Positions 45,405 to 54,562 are shown, numbered from the stretch's first letter. The stretch is 64,000 bases of DNA from Thermithiobacillus plumbiphilus (GCF_038070005.1 NZ_JBBPCO010000010.1:62001-126000), one strand, 5' to 3'. Notes: a model not told the origin generated them from the sequence alone. Made by a program: numbers and translations.

Positions 45405-46760
45405 CTAGGGCTGAAGCGGCGCGCCGACTGCGATATCCAGCGCGGCGCGCTGTTCGGCGATGTTCTGATCGAGGCTCAACAACTGCAGTTGATAGCTGAG
45501 CAGGCTGGCGCGAATGGTTTCGTAACTCAGCAATGGCACGTCGCGGCGCTGGGAGGCTTCACGCAGCACGGATTCGGCGTGCTCCAGACTCGGCAACTTG
45601 CTGGCGAGCGCCGTCCGCTCGCGCGCCAGGCGCATCAGATCCGCCGTGATCTGGCTGATGTCGGCGCGGGTTTGAAAGAGGCGCGTGCTGTATTCGGCAA
45701 AAAGCTGTTCGCGCGTGGCGCGGGCCAGGGCGATATTGCCGCGATTGCGATTGAACACTGGCAGGTCCAGGCTGACGCTGGCGCCTATGGTGCGGATGCC
45801 GGAGGTGTCGCTGGCCCGGGAAAGGCCAAGGTTGAAGCGCGGGAACTGGCCCAGCACGGCGCGATAGAGCGTCGCCTCCTGGCTGGCGTAGCCGGCCTGC
45901 AGGGCCAACAGATCCAGGCGCTCGTGACGGGCACTGGCGAAGAGCTGCGCGGGATCAGTGGCCTCGGGCTCGGCAGCCGGCCGGATGCCGAGCTTCAGCA
46001 TCTGCTCCGGCGGCAGCCCCAGATTGCGATTGAGGTCCTGGCGGTTCTTTTCGATCTCGCGCTGCAGGGCCAGCAGGCGGTCGCGGGCATCGATCAGGGC
46101 GGATTCGCGCAGGGCGAACTCGTCGAGCTTGATGTCGCCGCGCTTTAGATTGCGCCTTGCGGCCTGATACAGGCTGTCCGCCACCTGTTCCGCCTGGCCG
46201 GCAATGCCCGCCTGGCGCTCCAGATAGCCCAGGCGCACCCCGAGCAGGCGTGCCTGATTGGCGGTCAGCCATTCCTGCCAGGCAATGTCATAGCGTACCT
46301 GCTGCGCCTGGGTACGGGCGATGCGCTGCTCGGCGTGGCGGGTGATGAGTCCAAAGATGTCCCAGGACAGGCCCAGATTGTAGGCGTTGACGAGATCCGG
46401 CCCGCTGCTGGTGGGGTGATCGAGGCCGGCGCTCAGTTGCGGGTCGGGCAACAGGCCGGCGCTGAACACCTGGGCACTGGCCACGCCGGCGCGGGCGCGC
46501 TGGGCACGCAAGTCGGGACTGGCAATGACGGCGATGACCGCCAGCTCGCGATCGGTCAGGGGCTTGCTGAAATCGAGTGTCAGGGGTGGCAGACGCGGAT
46601 GTTTCAGCTCGGACGCCATTTTCTGCAGCAACGCGGGTGAGGGCGCCGCCAGGCTCTCTTGCATGGCGGCGCTGTCCAGCGGTTTGGCCTGATAGCTGGC
46701 GCAGCTGCTCAGCAGCACAGTGCTCAGGACGAACAGCAGGATTCCCGGGGCATTTGGCAT
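45405..46760 (-). CDS. TolC-family outer-membrane efflux lipoprotein
   Basis: 451 residues. A lipoprotein signal (VLLSSCAS, lipobox LSSC) and long helices with two OEP repeats (LRAQRARAGVASAQ and LAREQ-type coils) indicate an outer-membrane channel for the adaptor and permease that follow. First gene of the efflux operon; a terminator for the upstream PepSY gene lies in the 56-base gap. Confidence 0.9.
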   Translation of the reverse strand: MPNAPGILLFVLSTVLLSSCASYQAKPLDSAAMQESLAAPSPALLQKMASELKHPRLPPLTLDFSKPLTDRELAVIAVIASPDLRAQRARAGVASAQVFSAGLLPDPQLSAGLDHPTSSGPDLVNAYNLGLSWDIFGLITRHAEQRIARTQAQQVRYDIAWQEWLTANQARLLGVRLGYLERQAGIAGQAEQVADSLYQAARRNLKRGDIKLDEFALRESALIDARDRLLALQREIEKNRQDLNRNLGLPPEQMLKLGIRPAAEPEATDPAQLFASARHERLDLLALQAGYASQEATLYRAVLGQFPRFNLGLSRASDTSGIRTIGASVSLDLPVFNRNRGNIALARATREQLFAEYSTRLFQTRADISQITADLMRLARERTALASKLPSLEHAESVLREASQRRDVPLLSYETIRASLLSYQLQLLSLDQNIAEQRAALDIAVGAPLQP

Positions 46761-46774
46761 TGTTGTTCCCCTGT

Positions 46775-46802
46775 AAAAACCCGCGCCGACTGGCGGCGCG
46801 GG
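46775..46802 (-). terminator. rho-independent terminator after the PepSY gene
   Basis: Read on the minus strand: CCCGCGCC, 7-base loop, GGCGCGGG, TTTTT. It lies between the PepSY gene and the efflux operon; some read-through would serve the efflux genes. Confidence 0.8.
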
Positions 46803-46816
46803 GAATGGGTATGGTA

Positions 46817-47173
46817 TCAGTCCTTGTCGTCGTGGCTTTCGGCCTTTTCTTCATCGGCCTCGGACACGGCCTTGAGGATGTTGCCGGTCTGGGTATCGAC
46901 CTCGACCGCCATCACGCCGCGGGCACTGGCGACCTCCACTTCATAGACCGGCTTGCCCTTTTCCATTTCGAGCTCGGCGGCCAGGGCCTTGCCGCGCACA
47001 TGCTGCTCAGCGGCATTGACGGCCTGGGCCAGCCCGACACGGGCCTGCTGGAGCGCGGCGATCTCCTGCCGGTCTTCCTGCGCCTCGCGATCCGGCTGGC
47101 TGGCGTAAACGATCCCCGCACCTGAAAGCGTCAAGGCACCCAGTACTGCGACAATCCATGATTTATTAAGCAT
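46817..47173 (-). CDS. PepSY-domain periplasmic protein
   Basis: 118 residues with an N-terminal signal peptide (to about residue 25, ending VYA) and a PepSY domain (VYEVEVASARGVMAVEVDTQTGNIL), and an acidic His-containing tail (AESHDDKD). CAGGAGT lies before ATG 47173. PepSY proteins are often made with QseBC/PmrAB-like systems and modulate sensor or protease activity. It is divergent from the response regulator, with the CTTAAG repeat between. Confidence 0.88.
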   Translation of the reverse strand: MLNKSWIVAVLGALTLSGAGIVYASQPDREAQEDRQEIAALQQARVGLAQAVNAAEQHVRGKALAAELEMEKGKPVYEVEVASARGVMAVEVDTQTGNILKAVSEADEEKAESHDDKD

Positions 47174-47242
47174 AATCAACTCCTGTCGGCAATCTGGCAA
47201 AGCATGATTGCCCTGCCTGAGCCGCTATCTTCCAGTCGTCTG

Positions 47243-47259
47243 CTTAAGGGCGGCTTAAG
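47243..47259 (+). promoter_or_regulatory. PmrA/QseB-type response-regulator site
   Basis: CTTAAG-GGCGG-CTTAAG: two identical hexamers in direct repeat with a 5-base gap, exactly the layout of PmrA/QseB-like boxes (CTTAAT or CTTAAG, 5 bases, repeated). It lies 53 bases before the response regulator and about 70 bases before the divergent PepSY gene, so the regulator probably controls both. Confidence 0.75.
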
Positions 47260-47311
47260 GTGCGCGCTGCAATATCGCTCTTGTTGCGGCGAGTCTGAAG
47301 AGGAGAAAGAG

Positions 47312-47971
47312 ATGCGTATCCTGCTGGTGGAAGATGATGCCCTGCTCGGCGATGGCGTGCGCCAGGGCCTCAAACTGGAGGGCTATGCCGTGGACTGGCT
47401 GCGCGATGGTGCACAGGCTGATGCCGCCCTGCAGAGCGAGTCCTATGAACTCCTGCTGCTGGATCTTGGCCTGCCGCGCCTGTCCGGCCTGGAATTGTTG
47501 AAAGCCCTGCGAATCCGCGGCCAGACCCTGCCGGTGCTGATCCTCACCGCCCGCGATGCCGTGGCCGACCGGGTGCAGGGGCTCGACGCCGGCGCCGATG
47601 ATTATCTGGTCAAGCCCTTCGATCTCGATGAGCTCGCCGCCCGCGTGCGCGCCCTGCTGCGCCGGCCCGCTGCTCAAGCCGGCAGCCAGCTCGTGCATGG
47701 CGATCTGGTGCTCGATCCCGCCACCCACACCCTGTCGCGCGCTGGCCAGCCCGTCAATCTGTCCGCCCGCGAATACCAGCTCCTGCACACCCTGCTGAGC
47801 AAGGCCGGGCGCGTGCTCTCGCGCGAGCAGCTCGAAAGTGCGCTCTATGGCTGGGACGAGGAGGTCGAGAGCAATGCCGTCGAGGTGCACATCCATCATC
47901 TGCGCAAAAAGCTCGGCACTGAGCTGATCCGCACCGTGCGCGGTGCCGGCTACGTGATCGACAGGGCCTGA
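47312..47971 (+). CDS. OmpR-family response regulator (QseB/PmrA-like)
   Basis: 219 residues: receiver domain with phospho-acceptor Asp in LLLDLGLPRLSG and switch KPFDLDELAARV, then a winged-helix DNA-binding domain (LSAREYQLLHTLL, VEVHIHHLRKKL). AGGAGAAAGA precedes ATG 47312. Partner of the sensor kinase one base downstream; expected to bind the CTTAAG direct repeat at 47243. The likely targets are the PepSY and efflux genes. Confidence 0.95.
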   Translation: MRILLVEDDALLGDGVRQGLKLEGYAVDWLRDGAQADAALQSESYELLLLDLGLPRLSGLELLKALRIRGQTLPVLILTARDAVADRVQGLDAGADDYLVKPFDLDELAARVRALLRRPAAQAGSQLVHGDLVLDPATHTLSRAGQPVNLSAREYQLLHTLLSKAGRVLSREQLESALYGWDEEVESNAVEVHIHHLRKKLGTELIRTVRGAGYVIDRA

Positions 47972-47972
47972 G

Positions 47973-49292
47973 ATGCATTCCCTGCGCCTGCGCCTGCTGC
48001 TCTGGCTGATTCCCTCGGTGTTGCTGCTGTGGATCGGCGCGCTGGGCTTCAGCTATGTCGACAGTCGCCGCGAGATGCAGGACGTGTTCGACCGCTATCT
48101 GCTGCAGATCGCGCAGAGCCTGCTCAGCCAGGGCGCCACGCCCGCCGCGCTGTCGCCGGAAATCGCCGAAGAAATCGAACATGAGGACGAGCATCAGCTC
48201 GTATTCCGGGTTCTCGATAGGGCCGGGCGGGTCATAAGCCAGTCCGCAGGTGCTCGCGTGTTCCCGCTGCAGACCCCCGAAGGTTTTTCCCGCCTGCGCG
48301 TTCATGGTGTACAATGGCGGGTGCTCACCTTCAATGAAGCCGGCAGCCAGCGCCGGGTGCTGGTGGCCGAGCCCCAGGACGTGCGCGACGAGATGTTGCG
48401 CGAGTTCATCTGGGATACTTTCATGCCGGTGGTGCTGGCCCTGCCATTTCTGGCGCTGCTGATCTGGCTTGGGGTGGGCCGCGGGCTCAAGCCCCTGCGC
48501 GAGCTGGCGCGCACTCTCAAGACTCGCGCGCCGGATTCGCTAGCGCCGGTGCAACTCGAAAATCCCCCCGCCGAACTGCAGCCCTTGCAGGTGGCCCTCA
48601 ACGAACTACTCGGCAGGCTGGCGGAGGCCTTCGCGCGCGAGCGGCGCTTCACTGCCGATGCCGCGCATGAACTGCGCACCCCGATTGCCGGCATCCGCCT
48701 GCAGGCTCAGGTGGCCCTGCGCAGTACGGAAGACGATGCCCGGCGTCAGGCCCTGCGCCAGGTGATTCAGGGCGCGGATCGCGCCACGCATCTGGTGGCG
48801 CAGTTGCTGACACTGGCGCGGCTGGAACCGGGGCATGTCCTGGAGAAAGCGCCGGTGGATCTCTGTGCCCTGACCGAGGAAAGCGTGGCCAGTCTCGCCC
48901 ATGATGCCGCCGCGCGCGGCACCCGGCTTTCCCTGCGCTGCGAGGCCCCGATATGGGTGCAGGGCGAGGCCGGCAGCCTGGGCATCCTGCTGCGCAATCT
49001 CATCGACAATGCCATCCGCTACGGCGGATCGCAGGGCTCGGTCGAGATCGATATCAGGCAAGGGGAGCCCGGAATCGAGCTGTCCGTGATGGATGCGGGA
49101 CCCGGCATTCCGCCTGAGGAGCGGCAGCGGGTACTGGAGCGTTTCTATCGGCGCCTGGGCACGGAGGAGGAGGGCAGTGGGCTCGGACTGTCGCTGGTGG
49201 CGCGCATTGCCGCCATGCATAGTGCCAGTCTGCAACTCGGCGCGGGCCTGAACGGACGCGGGCTCGGAGTATTCATCCGCTTTCCGGGCTGA
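47973..49292 (+). CDS. sensor histidine kinase (QseC/PmrB-like)
   Basis: 439 residues: TM helix 1 (about 6-24), a periplasmic domain of about 125 residues, TM helix 2 (about 150-170), HAMP region, dimerisation His in AADAAHELRTPIAGIRLQ, and ATPase motifs NLIDNAIRYGG, DAGPGIPPEE and GSGLGLSLVARI. The acidic run EEIEHEDEHQ in the sensor domain could bind metal ions, as for PmrB, but this is inference. Follows the regulator gene with a single-base gap. Confidence 0.95.
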   Translation: MHSLRLRLLLWLIPSVLLLWIGALGFSYVDSRREMQDVFDRYLLQIAQSLLSQGATPAALSPEIAEEIEHEDEHQLVFRVLDRAGRVISQSAGARVFPLQTPEGFSRLRVHGVQWRVLTFNEAGSQRRVLVAEPQDVRDEMLREFIWDTFMPVVLALPFLALLIWLGVGRGLKPLRELARTLKTRAPDSLAPVQLENPPAELQPLQVALNELLGRLAEAFARERRFTADAAHELRTPIAGIRLQAQVALRSTEDDARRQALRQVIQGADRATHLVAQLLTLARLEPGHVLEKAPVDLCALTEESVASLAHDAAARGTRLSLRCEAPIWVQGEAGSLGILLRNLIDNAIRYGGSQGSVEIDIRQGEPGIELSVMDAGPGIPPEERQRVLERFYRRLGTEEEGSGLGLSLVARIAAMHSASLQLGAGLNGRGLGVFIRFPG

Positions 49293-49311
49293 AAATGGAT
49301 GACGGGTCCGA

Positions 49312-49340
49312 TTGACATCGGCTTCCTTCCGTCCCTTAAT
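49312..49340 (+). promoter_or_regulatory. probable promoter for cfa
   Basis: TTGACA (49312-49317), 17 bases, CTTAAT (49335-49340). Good -35, weaker -10, with a 48-base leader to the cfa ATG. Confidence 0.5.
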
Positions 49341-49388
49341 GGTTGTTAGCAAACTAGCAATTTGCCTTCGGATGCGGGAGGGTTGCGT

Positions 49389-50666
49389 ATGTGGCTGGAG
49401 CAGCGGGTATTGCAGCAGGTTGGGCGGCGGCTCTCGGATCAGCAGATCCCACTACGCGTGGTGCTCTGGAATGGCGAAAGCCATGAACTCGGCCCGCAGC
49501 CGAAGGTGGATCTGCACCTGAAATCGCCTCGCGCAGTGCGCCATTTCCTGCGTCCGAATCTGGATCGGCTGGGCGAGGCCTATGTCGAAGGCGAGATCGA
49601 CATTCGTGGTCCGCTGGAACAGACCCTGCACATTGCCGAGGCGCTCTGCCCGGGGACCGGCAAGGGCCGTACCCGCCCCCTCCTGAGCCACCTCATCCAC
49701 CGCCACAGTCGCCAGCGTGATGCCGAATCCATCCAGCGGCATTATGACATCTCCAATGATTTCTACGCGCTCTGGCTGGACCGCAACATGGTCTACTCCT
49801 GCGCCTACTACAGGAGCGGCCAAGAGGACATCCACCAGGCCCAGGAGCAGAAGCTCGACCACATCTGCCGCAAGCTGCGCCTGCAACCCGGTGAACAGTT
49901 TCTCGACATCGGTTGTGGCTGGGGGGCGCTGATTGTCTGGGCGGCTAGGCATTATGGCGTGCGCGCCACTGGCGTGACCCTCAGCCAGGGCCAGTATCAG
50001 CATGCCCGTCAGCGCATCCGCGAGGAGGGCCTGGAAGGACAGGTCGAGGTCCGCCTGCAGGATTACCGCGACATTCCGGGCGATGCGATTTACGACAAGA
50101 TCGCTTCGGTGGGCATGTTCGAGCACGTCGGCATCAAGCAGCTACCCGTCTATTTCGCCAGCATCCAGCGCCTGCTCAAACCAGGCGGGCTGGTGCTCAA
50201 CCATGGCATCACCACCTGCGACCCAGATCCACGGCACGCCGGGGTGGATGCCGACAGCTTCATCCATCGCTATGTCTTTCCCAATGGCGAACTGGCGCAT
50301 CTGAGCCTGGTGCTCAATGCCCTGGAGCGGCAGGATCTCGAAACACTCGACGTCGAATCCCTGCGGCTGCACTACGCCAAGACCCTGATGCACTGGGTGA
50401 GTCGGCTCGATGCGCAGCAGTCACGCGCACTTGAACTGGCGGGTGAACGCAGTTTCCGCATCTGGCGCATTTACATGGCCGCGTCCGCGCATGCCTTCCT
50501 GCGCGGCTGGATCTCGATCTATCAGGTGCTTGCGACCCGTCAGGAGACCAGCGGGCTGGTCCGTCATCCCTGGACCCGCGAGTATCAGTACGCCAATCCG
50601 ATGGCGCACAACCAGCCCGAAGAGGAGTTGCAAGCGGCCGCAAGTTCCCAGCCCTTGCCAATGTGA
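49389..50666 (+). CDS. cfa: cyclopropane-fatty-acyl-phospholipid synthase
   Basis: 425 residues. An N-terminal lipid-binding domain and a SAM-binding domain with QRHYDISNDFYALWLD, the glycine motif LDIGCGWGAL, and the conserved FEHVG (catalytic Glu nearby) and NHGITT. It adds a methylene bridge to unsaturated acyl chains in membranes, often for acid or stress tolerance. GGAGGG precedes ATG 49389. Confidence 0.95.
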   Translation: MWLEQRVLQQVGRRLSDQQIPLRVVLWNGESHELGPQPKVDLHLKSPRAVRHFLRPNLDRLGEAYVEGEIDIRGPLEQTLHIAEALCPGTGKGRTRPLLSHLIHRHSRQRDAESIQRHYDISNDFYALWLDRNMVYSCAYYRSGQEDIHQAQEQKLDHICRKLRLQPGEQFLDIGCGWGALIVWAARHYGVRATGVTLSQGQYQHARQRIREEGLEGQVEVRLQDYRDIPGDAIYDKIASVGMFEHVGIKQLPVYFASIQRLLKPGGLVLNHGITTCDPDPRHAGVDADSFIHRYVFPNGELAHLSLVLNALERQDLETLDVESLRLHYAKTLMHWVSRLDAQQSRALELAGERSFRIWRIYMAASAHAFLRGWISIYQVLATRQETSGLVRHPWTREYQYANPMAHNQPEEELQAAASSQPLPM

Positions 50667-50683
50667 GCAGGAAATCGGGCATG

Positions 50684-50707
50684 AAAAAGCCGGGCACGAG
50701 GCCCGGC
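50684..50707 (-). terminator. terminator of the GlsB/YeaQ gene
   Basis: On the minus strand: GCCGGGC, 5-base loop, GCCCGGC, then TTTTT. On the plus strand the hairpin follows cfa without a T-run, so it serves mainly the minus-strand gene. Confidence 0.82.
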
Positions 50708-50724
50708 CTGATGAAGTTGCCAGC

Positions 50725-50976
50725 TTAGGTTCTTCGCACCGATCGATAGATGAAGAGCAGTAGTATCGCGCCCAGTATGGCGATGATCATGCTGCCCAGC
50801 GTAAAGCTGTTCGCCGTTCCCAGACCGATGGCGCTGGCGATGAAGCCACCCAGCAGGGCGCCGGCAATGCCCAGCAGAATGGTCATGAAGATGCCGCCTG
50901 GGTCATTGCCCGGCATGATCCACTTGGCCAGTACACCCACGATCAGCCCAAACACGATCCATCCAAGAATGCCCAT
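50725..50976 (-). CDS. GlsB/YeaQ/YmgE family stress-response membrane protein
   Basis: 83 residues: a Gly-rich three-helix membrane protein opening MGILGWIVFGLIVGVLAKW with PGNDPGGIF-type loop and GALLGGFIASAIG. This matches transglycosylase-associated (GlsB/YeaQ) proteins, often induced under general stress. Spacing to the BON gene on the same strand is 99 bases. Confidence 0.93.
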   Translation of the reverse strand: MGILGWIVFGLIVGVLAKWIMPGNDPGGIFMTILLGIAGALLGGFIASAIGLGTANSFTLGSMIIAILGAILLLFIYRSVRRT

Positions 50977-51075
50977 GATTCACCTCCTCGTGATGACAGC
51001 CATTTTTACGAAGAACGCCAGGATTGACGTTATTAGTGCTGCTCCCCGGACAGGCAGCATCCAGGATCTGGCGTA

Positions 51076-51711
51076 CTAGTCGCCGATGACGTACACCTCA
51101 TCCAGTACTTCTGATACACCCTCTACCGACGCGATGGTTTCCAGTAGCGCCTCCAGTTCCTCGGAGGAATCGACCTCTCCCCGGACAGTTACAATGTCGC
51201 CATCCACCGTCAGGTCCAGCCGCTCCTCATCGAAATCTCCCCGAACTTGCAAGGTCTCCATGACCGCCCGCAACAGTTCATCGGCCTCCCGGATCATCGG
51301 ATCACTGTCCGGCAGCATGTCTTCCCGGCCCAGACCCTGATGTTCGGCGGGTGCCATGCCCTCGCGGTCCGGCGAATTGGCCTCGTGAAAGCTGTCGTCC
51401 GGCACTGGGTGTTGCGGCGGCACATACGATATTGCCTCCTCGCGGGAGGCCAGGAAGTCGTCCGTCAGACCCGACTTCGGGTCCTCGTTGAGGTCCCCGG
51501 TATCGGCCGTCGGGTGTTGAATCGGTTGTTCGTCGCGCGATTCCGGCCAGGTCTCGTCACGTGGCATGGTCTCATCGGCGGAGACATACTCCTCAAGATC
51601 GACGGGCCAGTCCTCGACGCTGTCGAGCCGGGTCTCCCGATCGGTCTGGCCGGGATTGCCCGATGGCTGGGCCGGCGTCGGCTTGAGATCCTGGTCGTGT
51701 TGCTTCGCCAT
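51076..51711 (-). CDS. acidic protein with C-terminal BON domain
   Basis: 211 residues. The first 130 are highly acidic and low in complexity with many D, E and P; a BON domain follows (about 135-211, LRAVMETLQVRGDFDEERLDLTVDGDIVTVRGEV). No signal peptide. BON domains bind membranes or phospholipids and occur in osmotic stress proteins such as OsmY. GCGACAAGGAG precedes the ATG. Role likely in stress tolerance, but the long acidic linker is unusual for the family. Confidence 0.82.
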   Translation of the reverse strand: MAKQHDQDLKPTPAQPSGNPGQTDRETRLDSVEDWPVDLEEYVSADETMPRDETWPESRDEQPIQHPTADTGDLNEDPKSGLTDDFLASREEAISYVPPQHPVPDDSFHEANSPDREGMAPAEHQGLGREDMLPDSDPMIREADELLRAVMETLQVRGDFDEERLDLTVDGDIVTVRGEVDSSEELEALLETIASVEGVSEVLDEVYVIGD

Positions 51712-51827
51712 TACCTGCTCCTTGTCGCAAAGGTCCAGCGTTCAAAACTGTACAATTAGGCAGTCAGACTGCCTGCCAGTTCACTTGAAAAGCTGGGCGG
51801 AAAGCTTTAGGACCAAGGGCGGAGCGT

Positions 51828-52379
51828 TCAGCGGATCAGGGCGGAGATGGATTTGAAGGCGTGGTGGCCGGCATCTGCCAGCCATTCGAACAGGGTGGAT
51901 TCGACATTGCTGACGATGATGCCGGCCTGGCGCAGGCGCGCCAGGGCATTGGTCTTGTGGGCATCGTTCCGGGAGGCGACCGCGTCCTCGACGACGAACA
52001 CGGCATGGCCTGCGGCCTGCAGTTGCAAGGCGGTCTGCAGCACGCAGATGTGCGTCTCCACGCCGGCGATCACGATGCAGCGTCGGTTGGCGCTGGCAAG
52101 CGCGGCATCCACGCCGCTCACGCCGCAGCAGGAAAATTGCGTCTTATCGATGGCGGGTGTATCCAGGAATGGCTGCAAGGCGGTCGTGGTCGGCCCCAGG
52201 CCTTGACGGTGCTGCTCGGTATGCAGTACCGGGATGTCCAGCAACCTTGCCGACTGGGCAAGCACGCTCGCCTGATGGATCAGCGCGTGGCGGGTATCCG
52301 GGTTGATGGCGCCCAGCAATCTGTCCTGCAGGTCGATCAGCAGGAGCAGGGATTCATCCGCGCGGGCGAGCAGGGTCAT
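51828..52379 (-). CDS. isochorismatase-family hydrolase
   Basis: 183 residues from MTLLARADESLLLLIDLQDRL. The cysteine-hydrolase triad is visible: LIDLQ (Asp), DKTQFSCCG (Lys), and GVETHICVLQTA (nucleophile Cys). Resembles YcaC-like enzymes; the substrate is unknown. The start overlaps the rhodanese stop by one base, so these two belong to one transcript with pcm. Confidence 0.9.
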   Translation of the reverse strand: MTLLARADESLLLLIDLQDRLLGAINPDTRHALIHQASVLAQSARLLDIPVLHTEQHRQGLGPTTTALQPFLDTPAIDKTQFSCCGVSGVDAALASANRRCIVIAGVETHICVLQTALQLQAAGHAVFVVEDAVASRNDAHKTNALARLRQAGIIVSNVESTLFEWLADAGHHAFKSISALIR

Positions 52380-52693
52380 CAATAGCGGGGTGTTTGTGGG
52401 TCGGCCTGCAGGGACCAGGCATCGATGCCGCCGAGCAGATTGGTGACCTGCACGCCATGGTGGTCCAGAAAGTAACCGACCTGCATGCTGCGCACGCCAT
52501 GATGGCAATAGACGATCACTTCCTGGTCACGGGGGATTTCAGCGAGACGTGCCGGCACTTCGCCCATGGGGATCAGCGTGCTGCCGGGCAGGGCGACGAG
52601 CTGATTTTCCCAGGGCTCGCGCACGTCCAGGAGAAAGGGGCTTTCTCCCAGTTCCAGCCGTGCCTTGAGCGCTTGCGGGCGGATGTGCTGCAT
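52379..52693 (-). CDS. single-domain rhodanese
   Basis: 104 residues, GlpE/PspE-like. LLDVREPWE and the active-site loop CHHGVRS are present; the sequence after the Cys (HHGVRSMQ) is common in rhodaneses fused or linked to MoeB-type proteins. Cytoplasmic sulfurtransferase. Its start abuts the pcm stop (1-base overlap). Confidence 0.92.
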   Translation of the reverse strand: MQHIRPQALKARLELGESPFLLDVREPWENQLVALPGSTLIPMGEVPARLAEIPRDQEVIVYCHHGVRSMQVGYFLDHHGVQVTNLLGGIDAWSLQADPQTPRY

Positions 52694-53346
52694 CAGAACA
52701 CGAAGACCCGCTCTTCCTCGACATTGCGCAGTGGTGCAATGTCGGTCTCGAAGAGATCTTCCGATTCAAAGACGTTCTCGGCAACGCGCGTGTAGCGGCG
52801 GGCATTCATCACCGGCGACTTGCCGACGATGGCAATCAGCCTGCCGCCGATGTTCAGCGAGCGCTTGAAGGCTTCCGGCAGTTTCGGCACGGACCCTGTG
52901 ATCACGATCACGTCATAGGGACCGTGCCGGTCCCAGCCGCGTGCGGCATCTCCGGTTTCCAGCGTGACATTGCCGATGCCATGGCTTTCCAGTTTTCCCG
53001 CGGCGGCTTCGGTAAAGGCCGGTATGTCGTCCACCGAGACCACATGCGCGCTCATGGCCGCCAGCAGGGCCGTGAAATAGCCGCTGCCGGTGCCCACTTC
53101 GAGCACCTTGTCTTCGGGGCGGAGCATCAACTCCTGCAGCACCCGGGCCTCCTGCTTGGGCGTCCACATGTATTCGCCTTCGCCAATGGGAATGTTGAAG
53201 TCGCCGAAGGCCATCCTGCGATAGGCGACGGGCACGAAGTCCTCGCGGTGGGTGCGCGCAATGGTGTCCAGCACAGTGGGGTCCAGAACTTCCCAGGTCC
53301 GGATCTGGGATTCAATCATGTTGCGGCGGGCAAGCTCGAAATCCAT
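52693..53346 (-). CDS. pcm: protein-L-isoaspartate O-methyltransferase family
   Basis: 217 residues. The N-terminal MIESQIRTWEVLDPTVL and LEVGTGSGYFTALLA motif I, with the substrate-loop DFVPVAYRRMAFGDFNIPIG, match PIMT. It methylates isoaspartyl residues for repair of aged proteins. The start at 53346 is supported by AGGAAAC. Often upstream of tolC-like genes in other bacteria; here it leads rhodanese and isochorismatase-like genes. Confidence 0.92.
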   Translation of the reverse strand: MDFELARRNMIESQIRTWEVLDPTVLDTIARTHREDFVPVAYRRMAFGDFNIPIGEGEYMWTPKQEARVLQELMLRPEDKVLEVGTGSGYFTALLAAMSAHVVSVDDIPAFTEAAAGKLESHGIGNVTLETGDAARGWDRHGPYDVIVITGSVPKLPEAFKRSLNIGGRLIAIVGKSPVMNARRYTRVAENVFESEDLFETDIAPLRNVEEERVFVF

Positions 53347-53496
53347 GGTGTTTCCTGAAGGCCGTTGATTCGGGAACGTGAAAGTACCAAAGACTCTGAT
53401 TCTAGATTTTTTTTCGCGATAAAGCACCCCTCGCCGGCAGGCTGCCATGCACCGGCGCCGGCCGGGTGTTTTGGCCCACGCCCTGAACGTGGCTGA

Positions 53497-54552
53497 TCAT
53501 GGTGCCTGAAAGGCTGAGGTCGGCAGTACCGGCACGGTCTGAAAGTTTTCCGGCAGCTTGCCGGTCAGGCTCTCCAGGAACGCCACGATCTGTTTCACCT
53601 GTGTATCACTCAGCGTCTTGCCGAGCTGGGCCCTGGCCATGATGCGGATGGCATCGGGCAGTTCGGTCACCGAGCCGTCATGGAAATAGGGCGGCGTCAT
53701 CACCACGTTGCGCAGGATCGGCACCTTGAACACGTAAAGGTCCGCCGCGTTTTTGGTGACATCGAAGCGCCCCTTGTCCGGCTCCTTGCTCCCGGTCAGC
53801 TTCCAGTAATCCTCGAAACGGCCGAACTTCTGATACATGGTGCCGCCGACGCCGGTGCCATTGTGGCAGCTCGCGCAACCGACGCTGATGAATTCCCGCA
53901 ATCCGGCCTGCGCGGTGGGCGACAGGGCCCTGGTATTGCCCTTGAGATAGGCATCGAAGGGGGCGGGCGTGACCAGGGTGCGCTCATAGGCGCCAATGGC
54001 GGTGCCCCAGTTGTCCTGAGTGAACGGTGAGGGATCCCTGGGGAAGGCGGCCTTGAACAGCGGCAGATAGCCGGGGATGGCCTTGAGTTTGGCAATGGCG
54101 TCTTCATATTTTGCCAGGCCAAAGCTCGGGGGGCCTACCAGTGCCTGCACCGCCTGATCCTCGACCGATTTGCGGTCGCCGCGCCAGTGCGCCGCAATGG
54201 CGCCCTGGAGTGCGGCATTCAGGACCGTGGGCGAGTTGCGCGGATTGGCCTTGCCATGATTGCCGATGGCCTTGCGCAGTCCATCGGTGCCATAGAGCTG
54301 GGGCAGGTGGCAACGGGCGCAACTGACCGTGCCGTCCACCGAGATGCGCGGGTCGAAAAAGAGCTTGCGGCCCAGTTCCACCCGGGCTGGACTGATCGGG
54401 TTTTCCTGGGTCGCCATGTTGTCAGGCAGGGGTTTGAACAGCTGCCGGGCCTGCTTGAGCAGAGCCTGATCGCCGGTTTCAGCCAGCCCCGCTGCGGGAG
54501 TGAGCAAGTTCAGGCCAGTGGCCAGGAGAGCGGTCGCTAGGGTTGTTTTCAT
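53497..54552 (-). CDS. di-haem cytochrome c peroxidase (MauG/CcpA-like)
   Basis: 351 residues with a Sec signal (ending GLA). Two haem motifs CARCH and CASCH, with the linker WGTAIGAYERTLVTP and the C-terminal haem axial segment (PPYFHDGSVTEL) typical of bacterial di-haem peroxidases. It reduces H2O2 in the periplasm with electrons from c-type cytochromes. It lies directly downstream of the anti-sigma gene, so it may belong to the ECF regulon. Confidence 0.93.
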   Translation of the reverse strand: MKTTLATALLATGLNLLTPAAGLAETGDQALLKQARQLFKPLPDNMATQENPISPARVELGRKLFFDPRISVDGTVSCARCHLPQLYGTDGLRKAIGNHGKANPRNSPTVLNAALQGAIAAHWRGDRKSVEDQAVQALVGPPSFGLAKYEDAIAKLKAIPGYLPLFKAAFPRDPSPFTQDNWGTAIGAYERTLVTPAPFDAYLKGNTRALSPTAQAGLREFISVGCASCHNGTGVGGTMYQKFGRFEDYWKLTGSKEPDKGRFDVTKNAADLYVFKVPILRNVVMTPPYFHDGSVTELPDAIRIMARAQLGKTLSDTQVKQIVAFLESLTGKLPENFQTVPVLPTSAFQAP

Positions 54553-54562
54553 GACTTTTCTC

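Noticed and set aside
50689-50707. Terminator for cfa on the plus strand
   Set aside because: The hairpin has no T-run after it in that direction. It fits the minus-strand GlsB gene instead, though it may weakly serve both.
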